47,801 bases of DNA from Nitrospira sp. GTDB lineage: Bacteria > Nitrospirota > Nitrospiria > Nitrospirales > Nitrospiraceae. Positions 43,264 to 47,801 of this stretch are shown piece after piece. The position numbers and the translations under genes are program-made. The notes below the pieces were generated by a model, which was not told where the DNA came from, searched no databases, and was given only the letters and a program-made list of their open reading frames with translations. The stretch covers positions 1 to 47,801 of the forward strand of contig JAJFBJ010000021.1 of NCBI GenBank assembly GCA_020697375.1. The letters are read 5' to 3'. Positions within the stretch are counted from its first letter, which is position 1, and each line of letters starts with the position of its first letter.

Positions 43264-44840
43264 TTCTTAATCTCAACTCCCCCTGATCCAGATTTGCCTG
43301 CCTCGGAGGACGATCCCGCAGATGGACCTTCCCAAAAAGCACCAGACCGGAAGAAATCACCACGCGGCGAATAGGCGTATGTAAATCCTAAGAGGATCAC
43401 GTGTTTCGCAAATCCAAAATCAGCAGCATTGCCCGAAGTCGCCTTCAAATCAAAGTTCAGCCATTGATGGCTAAGCATGGCGGTGAATGTTGGGGTGATG
43501 AGATAATTCAACGACACCGTCGTACCATATGTACTGAATGTAGTACCCACGGTATCGGAGGTAAAACTACTCTGCGCGTAATTGAACAACGCCTGGGCAG
43601 TGAGTTTGTTGGTGATTCCGGCCATGCTTCCCAATGAAACCATATGAGTATAGATCGGGCCTGCGGATTGAACAAAACTCGGGTACACGCCAAGATTATA
43701 TGTGAGAGTGAACCTATAGGACCCTGGGGTCGCAATGCTTCCTGGAATGTTCATCCCCGTGAGGAGCGGGAGGAAGCTTTGTCCCCCCATTGCGGACAAC
43801 GTAACATCCTGAATTTCGCTTCCTAGCTTCCTGAGAAAGGACGAGCCGGAGGCATAAGTTATGTTAAAGCCTCCGGTAGGAAAAATCGTGGCCGGGATTC
43901 TTCGCTGTCCCCCAGTTGCAGAAGTATCAGGAATCGGCTCGATAAGCGTTAACCCGCCGTTAAGCCCAGAACTCCATTCCTTGGTCCAACTTCTGCCCCA
44001 GCCTAGGGTTCCGGCATGAGTCGAGTAGTCTCCAAATTGCGCCTGAGACATTTGAGTAAATGTATACTTGACGCTCAATGAATCAATCGCCGAAATCCTG
44101 GACGTAGGTCCGGCGCTAATGACATGGGTCGTGGTATCAAAGACATTGCTTAACGCTGGGCTAGCATTGGTAACGGCCGGAGCATAGGAACTACTGAAGC
44201 TAAGTTGAGAGTAGGTGTAGTTAGTTTGAAAATCTGTGGTCGGCGAGAGTGAATAGGAATCGGCAAACCCGGCACTAAACATAGTCGTCCTGATGCGCTG
44301 TGTCAGTAATCCGGAGTCCAATGGCCCTCCGATCCCAAAGCCTCCGCCTCCAAAGCCTCCGCCCCCAAAGCCTCCACCAATACTTCCCGCCCCAAACGCT
44401 GGCGCTGAAGGCATGTACTGATAGGTTCCTAATAGGCGGAAGGCCCGATTCCTCGGCAATACACGACTGATTGCTTGCGTAAGGTCGATACCAGCCGACG
44501 CGTTGAATCCGACATTATCAAGTTCTGAATTGCGTGCAAACTTCTGGATAATGGCCCCCACCGACAGGTTAGTCTTTACAAGTGTGTTGCTCTGCGTGAA
44601 ATTTAACTGCGGGGTGAATATTGAGATGAGATCATCGGCTTTTGTCCCCGCCGGAAGTTGCGCTTTTGGAGTAAAGAACACGTTGGTATCATATTGCTCG
44701 ATGACCGAGAGCGAAGGGACGACTCGGACCTGCTGAGCGGCGCAGTCGATTGCACTCCAGCTTGCGGTAAGAGCCAGAGCCAAAATCAAGCGACCACGTG
44801 AGCAACCTTTCAAGAACTGCTCACGGCACAACAATGACAT
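43260..44840 (-). CDS. Outer-membrane beta-barrel protein, XrtA/PEP-CTERM-associated type
   Basis: A 526-residue protein with a signal peptide (about 1-36, RGRLILALALTASWSAIDCAAQ) and then alternating polar and hydrophobic short strands rich in Tyr, Thr and Ser throughout, ending in aromatic strands. This is a beta-barrel pattern. It resembles the TIGR03016-like outer-membrane proteins found between export and chain-length genes in exosortase loci, and may form the exit channel. A Gly/Phe-rich stretch lies about residues 155-175. The ATG at 44840 is chosen, with AAGG 6 nt upstream. It overlaps the export lipoprotein gene by 20 bp; the 47 further open codons upstream lie inside that gene. Confidence 0.82.
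   Translation of the reverse strand: MSLLCREQFLKGCSRGRLILALALTASWSAIDCAAQQVRVVPSLSVIEQYDTNVFFTPKAQLPAGTKADDLISIFTPQLNFTQSNTLVKTNLSVGAIIQKFARNSELDNVGFNASAGIDLTQAISRVLPRNRAFRLLGTYQYMPSAPAFGAGSIGGGFGGGGFGGGGFGIGGPLDSGLLTQRIRTTMFSAGFADSYSLSPTTDFQTNYTYSQLSFSSSYAPAVTNASPALSNVFDTTTHVISAGPTSRISAIDSLSVKYTFTQMSQAQFGDYSTHAGTLGWGRSWTKEWSSGLNGGLTLIEPIPDTSATGGQRRIPATIFPTGGFNITYASGSSFLRKLGSEIQDVTLSAMGGQSFLPLLTGMNIPGSIATPGSYRFTLTYNLGVYPSFVQSAGPIYTHMVSLGSMAGITNKLTAQALFNYAQSSFTSDTVGTTFSTYGTTVSLNYLITPTFTAMLSHQWLNFDLKATSGNAADFGFAKHVILLGFTYAYSPRGDFFRSGAFWEGPSAGSSSEAGKSGSGGVEIKK
44335..44379 (-). repeat. Three tandem 15-bp units within the barrel gene
   Basis: Units at 44335-44349, 44350-44364 and 44365-44379 read CCAAAGCCTCCGCCT with one to three differences on the plus strand. 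In the minus-strand gene they encode a GGGFG-type pentapeptide repeated three times. It is a candidate slippage-prone region in a surface protein. Confidence 0.85.
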
Positions 44841-45444
44841 CACCAGCCTTGAGGAAGAAATTGCCCTCCGAATTCTTACCTTGGAGTATATCTTCGTACG
44901 GAACAGGTATTTGAACTTGCTTTGGTTGCCCTTGGCCGTTAGGCACCACCCGCAGCACGTGGATCTTATTTCTCGAAGCAAATGTCGTAAAGCCTCCCGC
45001 CAATGAGATGCCCTGCAAAACTGTCGCGTATGATTTTAGCGGGACCTTGCCTGGCTTGGACACCTCACCCAACACGTAGACATAGTAACTGTTAACTTCT
45101 TTTACCTGCACTGATACAGTGGGATTGGACATAAACTCGGCAAGCCCGTCCGCGATTCGCTTGGCTAGAACGTTCGACGTCATGCCTGCCGCCTGTATGT
45201 CACCAATCAAGGGCATGGAAATTTTCCCGTCAGGACGAATGATTACTTCTCGGGAAAGCTCTTGATTCCGCCAAACATTCACAACCAAAACGTCTTCGGG
45301 TCCTAGTAAGAATTCATTCGGAGGTATATAGGTAACATTAAAGTCAATCTGTTCATTCCCGATCCAACACCCCGGCAACGCCAAGAGCAGACTAAAAACA
45401 ATACATACCCCCCCTCGTAAGCTTCTGCAACCGAAAGTTTTCAA
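44821..45444 (-). CDS. Polysaccharide export lipoprotein (Wza-like, XrtA-associated)
   Basis: A 207-residue outer-membrane lipoprotein. The signal ends in the lipobox LPGC with the acylated cysteine at C26. A Poly_export domain follows (LGPEDVLVVNVWRN to SNPTVSVQVKEV, about 47-117), then one SLBB-type domain (YYVYVLGEVSKPGK to KAGDVIVVP, about 120-207). It is shorter than E. coli Wza and lacks its C-terminal helix, as is usual in exosortase-linked loci. The start appears to be TTG at 45444, because AAGGAG lies 7 nt upstream and no ATG precedes the signal peptide. It overlaps the barrel gene by 20 bp. It is a paralogue of the protein encoded at 45502. Confidence 0.92.
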   Translation of the reverse strand: MKTFGCRSLRGGVCIVFSLLLALPGCWIGNEQIDFNVTYIPPNEFLLGPEDVLVVNVWRNQELSREVIIRPDGKISMPLIGDIQAAGMTSNVLAKRIADGLAEFMSNPTVSVQVKEVNSYYVYVLGEVSKPGKVPLKSYATVLQGISLAGGFTTFASRNKIHVLRVVPNGQGQPKQVQIPVPYEDILQGKNSEGNFFLKAGDVIVVP

Positions 45445-45501
45445 TTCCTGACTCCTTATTCAGCTTCGCTTGATCTCCGCCCAGCGCTATCTCATTGCCA
45501 T

Positions 45502-46206
45502 TTATCTAGATGGTAATACCACCATGGTTTCTGAAGGCACTACAATTTGATCTCCAGGCTTCAATTCAATGTTTTGGTCCGAGCCATCCCTCAGTACAAT
45601 GTCGTCATAACTTGCCTTGATCTTATTAAGGCCCTCACCATCCTTACCAAATCTAAAGACGACAATCTTATTGCGTGCGGCTACTTGTGTAAAGCCATGG
45701 GCAATCGTAATCGCTTGCAATAAAGTAGTTTTGCTCTTCAGTGGATATTTACCAGGAGCATTTACCTCCCCAAGAACATAAATTTGGTAACTGTTCACTT
45801 CGCGAACCAGAATTGAAACCGTGGGATTCTCCATATATGATTTCAAACGCGCCGAGATCTCCTCCGTTAACTGCGCCGCTGTCCTTCCCACTGCCGAGAC
45901 ATCACCTATTAATGGAAGCGAAATTCTCCCGTCGGGCCGAACCTGGACTTGCTTGGAGAGGTCGGCATTTTTCCATACAGTGATTTCGAGCACATCTTCT
46001 GGACCCATAATATAATCAGGGGTTACTGTGAGAGAAGACTTCTCGGCTCCTTCCGCCCCATGACGGGCAACAGCAGGGCTTGCTGCTTGTGGCGAGCCTG
46101 CCACCAATATTGTTTTTGGGGCTACTAAAACCGATTGATCTGCAAATGCCAAACCGATTAAGTTTCCCAAAAAGATACTTCCAAAAATGATGACCTTACT
46201 ATTCAT
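45502..46206 (-). CDS. Second polysaccharide export protein (Wza-like), non-lipoprotein
   Basis: A 234-residue protein with a cleavable signal peptide (about 1-22, ending AFA) and no lipobox cysteine. A 35-residue low-complexity linker, rich in Ala, Val and Ser, is followed by a Poly_export domain (YIMGPEDVLEITVWKN to MENPTVSILVREV) and an SLBB-type domain (YQIYVLGEVNAPGK to LKPGDQIVVP). It aligns along its length with the neighbouring lipoprotein, so the pair arose by tandem duplication. It should be periplasmic or form a mixed export ring. AGGAG lies about 9 nt before the ATG. This is the first gene of the minus-strand locus and faces the 665-bp divergent region. Confidence 0.92.
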   Translation of the reverse strand: MNSKVIIFGSIFLGNLIGLAFADQSVLVAPKTILVAGSPQAASPAVARHGAEGAEKSSLTVTPDYIMGPEDVLEITVWKNADLSKQVQVRPDGRISLPLIGDVSAVGRTAAQLTEEISARLKSYMENPTVSILVREVNSYQIYVLGEVNAPGKYPLKSKTTLLQAITIAHGFTQVAARNKIVVFRFGKDGEGLNKIKASYDDIVLRDGSDQNIELKPGDQIVVPSETMVVLPSR

Positions 46207-46539
46207 GACTCATTCTCCTGAATAATTCTCCAAGGATGCGCTTGCAATCATCGAATCTACCTATGTCCTTCTGAGCACAGAAACTCCACCTCAACAGAAA
46301 TGCTGAACTCCAAACAAATAACAGCCCCTCGTCCCCAAAGCCCAGTTAATGTGGATGATTCGGCTAAGCCTATTGCCCTTCACCCATGGGGAGAGTACAG
46401 GCTGCTGATCCACGAGAAATACCGTTCCGCCGCTAGCAATGTTCCGGGGCAAGGCGTTGCGGAAAAGTGTCCATGCCACCCTTTCAATCGTTTAAGGTGA
46501 AAGTCGTTGAGAATCGACGGAAGTATGGCTGCCATGCTC

Positions 46540-46569
46540 AGTATAGCTGAATTATGGAAGACCGACCAA
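46540..46569 (-). promoter_or_regulatory. Weak candidate promoter for the export genes
   Basis: On the minus strand TTGGTC (46564-46569) and TATACT (46540-46545) are 18 nt apart. The -10 matches 5 of 6 bases but the -35 only 3 of 6. The predicted start would give a leader of about 325 nt before the export gene. The match could be accidental. Confidence 0.22.
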
Positions 46570-46764
46570 TTCAATCCGGTAAATTGTTAGCATTTCCAAC
46601 ATATTACAGTTCATGCTTAGGTGCAGCCTGCATTAAAACCACATTAAAGACCGATTTTAACAGGATTTCGTGCCCTAGAACGCCTCTAATCCAAGAGAGT
46701 ATAGAAGTAATAGGAGAAACGAACAATACCGAGCACCTAACAATATTTTCCTCCAAAGTATGAT

Positions 46765-46793
46765 TTGACTGCCTCGAAAGTATTATGTAGCAT
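46765..46793 (+). promoter_or_regulatory. Candidate sigma-70 promoter for the LuxR-type regulator
   Basis: TTGACT (46765-46770) and TAGCAT (46788-46793) are separated by 17 nt, matching 5 of 6 and 4 of 6 consensus bases with ideal spacing. The expected transcript start near 46800 leaves a leader of about 70 nt before the GTG start at 46872. Position and orientation fit well. Confidence 0.4.
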
Positions 46794-46871
46794 TACTAGT
46801 AGCTGCTCATTTGAGGTTATCAGAAATCGAATCATTGTCTAGGTAGATCAACGTTCTTACGGAGTACAACC

Positions 46872-47483
46872 GTGGCTCAAAACGCATTCGACTCTCAGGA
46901 ACCGGTCGATAACTTGGCAGACCAACGTGCAGGCGCCGGAATCGTCGTTCTATCCTCCTCCATGCAGCTCTTGCACATGAATCGGCAAGCTGCTGAGCTT
47001 GCTAAACTAATCAATATGACCGAAAACGGTGGAAAACCAGCGAGGGCGGCGCATGGCGTGTTGCCTTCCGCCCTCACAGAACTCTGCGCTGAACTGATAA
47101 AAGCACTTCAAATTCGTACTGAAGCAAAAGATTGGGAACAGTTCGAAGTTAAACGGATAACGGGGAACCCCAATAAACCTGTTTTGCTTCGCGGTTTCGG
47201 GCTCCCCGATCGAGGGGGGGTCCAACACGCACGGCTCGTCGTAACATTAGAGGAAATTGGGCGCCGACAACAACTGAATACTGATCAAGCTAAGGAGCGG
47301 TTCCAGCTTACGAATCGAGAACAGTCTGTCGTCGAAAACCTAGCAAAAGGCTGGACTAATAAGGAAATCGCGAATGCCCTTAAGATAACCGAACAAACAG
47401 TCAAAGAACATATCAAACACATTATGCGAAAAACCAACTCCACAACACGAACAGGAGTCCTTGTTCAGGTATTTCGCTCTTGA
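46872..47483 (+). CDS. LuxR-family transcriptional regulator with N-terminal PAS-like domain
   Basis: A 203-residue DNA-binding protein and the only gene on the plus strand. The C-terminal GerE/LuxR helix-turn-helix spans about 137-200, with LTNREQSVVENLAKGWTNKE, EIANALKI, TVKEHIKHIMRKT and a basic end. The N-terminal part (about 20-120), with IVVLSSSMQLLHMNRQAAEL, looks like a PAS sensor domain. No response-regulator receiver domain is present. The GTG start is supported by GGAG 7 nt upstream. Divergent placement next to the first export gene makes it the likely local regulator of the polysaccharide locus; which signal it senses is unknown. Confidence 0.88.
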   Translation: MAQNAFDSQEPVDNLADQRAGAGIVVLSSSMQLLHMNRQAAELAKLINMTENGGKPARAAHGVLPSALTELCAELIKALQIRTEAKDWEQFEVKRITGNPNKPVLLRGFGLPDRGGVQHARLVVTLEEIGRRQQLNTDQAKERFQLTNREQSVVENLAKGWTNKEIANALKITEQTVKEHIKHIMRKTNSTTRTGVLVQVFRS

Positions 47484-47708
47484 TCTCAGGTGTATAACTC
47501 AAGACTTCATCTAACAGACGCGAGTCCTCACGGGGTACGCCGCCAAGATTTTCTCCTTCGCCAATGGCACAATTATCGATAAATGTTTTCATCGGTGTCT
47601 TCCCATAACACCATCACCCTTGATGGGGCCCCTGGTTGTTATAGTCACCATCCACCCGTCAAGATCCGTCTTCAGCTCCTCCAGTGTCCGATAGATCTTC
47701 ATCCGGAA
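47484..47708 (-). pseudogene. Decayed transposase C-terminus (IS481/IS3-type integrase core)
   Basis: On the minus strand, reading down from 47708, the frame gives FRMKIYRTLEELKTDLDGWM. A frameshift at about 47646 leads to DYNNQGPHQG, a TGA stop at 47614-47616, then WCYGKTPMKTFIDN and a further 30 residues to the luxR end. This is the conserved C-terminal region of rve-type insertion-sequence transposases, with one frameshift and one internal stop, so it is inactive. No terminal inverted repeat could be placed. The tail of the reading lies against the 3' end of the regulator gene. Confidence 0.7.
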
Positions 47709-47729
47709 CGCTGTAGTGCTCCCCCGAAA

Positions 47730-47801
47730 TCAAGCCACCTGGATTGATTGTTGGGCCCGGTATTGGACCGGGCTTCGATACCCGAGGGCCTGATGCGGCC
47801 G
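47730..47801 (-). mobile_element. Partial transposase C-terminus, cut by the window edge
   Basis: The 72 nt up to the right edge form 23 codons and a TGA stop at 47730-47732. They include RPHQALGYRSPVQYR, the typical C-terminus of IS3-type OrfB transposases. The rest lies outside the window. It abuts the decayed transposase fragment in the same orientation, so two different insertion sequences met here. Whether this copy is intact cannot be told. Confidence 0.75.

Larger units (their letters stand above)
46207..46871. promoter_or_regulatory. 665-bp divergent intergenic region between export genes and regulator
   Basis: The region separates the first export gene from the LuxR-type regulator transcribed the other way. 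It has no supported gene. The part from about 46550 to 46870 looks AT-rich. It should contain promoters for both directions and probably the binding sites of the regulator; candidate boxes are listed separately. I found no outstanding long repeat in it. Confidence 0.7.

Noticed and set aside
46300..46500. 66-codon open frame in the divergent region
   Set aside because: No ribosome-binding site or recognisable sequence; it is within the expected length for chance in non-coding DNA.
46430..46635. Three GG-N10-GC matches on the minus strand that could be sigma-54 promoters
   Set aside because: Two or three such matches are expected by chance in 660 bp, and none has a good full consensus (TGGCAC and TTGCA).
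47611..47626. Hairpin CCATCA-CCCT-TGATGG as a possible terminator of the regulator gene
   Set aside because: No T-run follows and the sequence is explained by the decayed transposase reading through this point.
1..47801. CRISPR arrays, tRNA and rRNA genes
   Set aside because: No regularly spaced direct repeats were seen, and the non-coding gaps I inspected show no tRNA-like or rRNA-like sequence. This was a reading by eye, not a covariance-model search.

Overview
The window is almost entirely one very long polysaccharide (exopolysaccharide or capsule) biosynthesis and export locus. From about 46.2 kb down to the left edge every supported gene lies on the minus strand (41 complete genes and one cut by the edge), so the locus reads from high to low coordinates. 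A single LuxR-type regulator (46872-47483, plus strand) diverges from its head, and remnants of two transposase genes mark the right edge. The organism is Gram-negative: there is a Wza-type outer-membrane lipoprotein, a signal-peptide-bearing beta-barrel protein and a Wzc-type inner-membrane tyrosine kinase. Several genes (FemAB-like protein, DUF3473-type deacetylase, export proteins) belong to families that travel with the XrtA/PEP-CTERM exosortase system. Together with overall protein resemblance this makes Nitrospira or another Nitrospirota my best guess, but that is an inference. No rRNA or tRNA is present to fix it.

Layout in the direction of transcription. (1) Export and initiation core, 46206 to 38971: two tandem paralogous polysaccharide export proteins, an outer-membrane barrel, a fused chain-length determinant/BY-kinase, a polyprenyl-phosphate sugar-1-phosphate transferase and an XrtA-type polysaccharide deacetylase. 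(2) A 397-bp gap without genes. (3) ABC exporter Wzm/Wzt with a C-terminal sugar-binding domain, 38573 to 36459. (4) Nucleotide-sugar module, 36407 to 27392: methyltransferase, glucose-1-phosphate cytidylyltransferase, UXS-like SDR, UDP-glucose dehydrogenase, sugar C-methyltransferase, DUF4910 aminopeptidase-like protein, Fe(II)/2-oxoglutarate-type dioxygenase and an SDR ketoreductase/epimerase. (5) Assembly and decoration, 27395 to 17015: a GINT1-like protein, glycosyltransferases, two SGNH hydrolases flanking a DUF5672 protein, and a CDP-paratose-2-epimerase-like SDR. (6) Second precursor and decoration block, 16896 to 127: carbamoyltransferase, UDP-glucuronate decarboxylase, asparagine-synthase-type amidotransferase, WecB epimerase, GT4, FemAB-like protein, DegT/DnrJ aminotransferase, GT2, SxtJ, DUF5989, a glycosyltransferase-like protein, FkbM methyltransferase, a second deacetylase, an ATP-grasp ligase and a low-molecular-weight tyrosine phosphatase. 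The start of one further gene is cut by the left edge.

How the genes could work together: precursors such as UDP-GlcA, UDP-xylose, CDP-glucose derivatives, UDP-ManNAc and amino sugars are made in situ. Chains are begun on a polyprenyl carrier, extended by at least seven glycosyltransferases, and heavily decorated (O- and C-methyl, carbamoyl, amide or aminoacyl, deacetylation). Export would be through Wzm/Wzt and the Wza/Wzc/barrel envelope machinery. No Wzx flippase, Wzy polymerase or exosortase was found in the window. Gene calls rest on reading frames, motifs and family resemblance recalled from knowledge; no searches were run.
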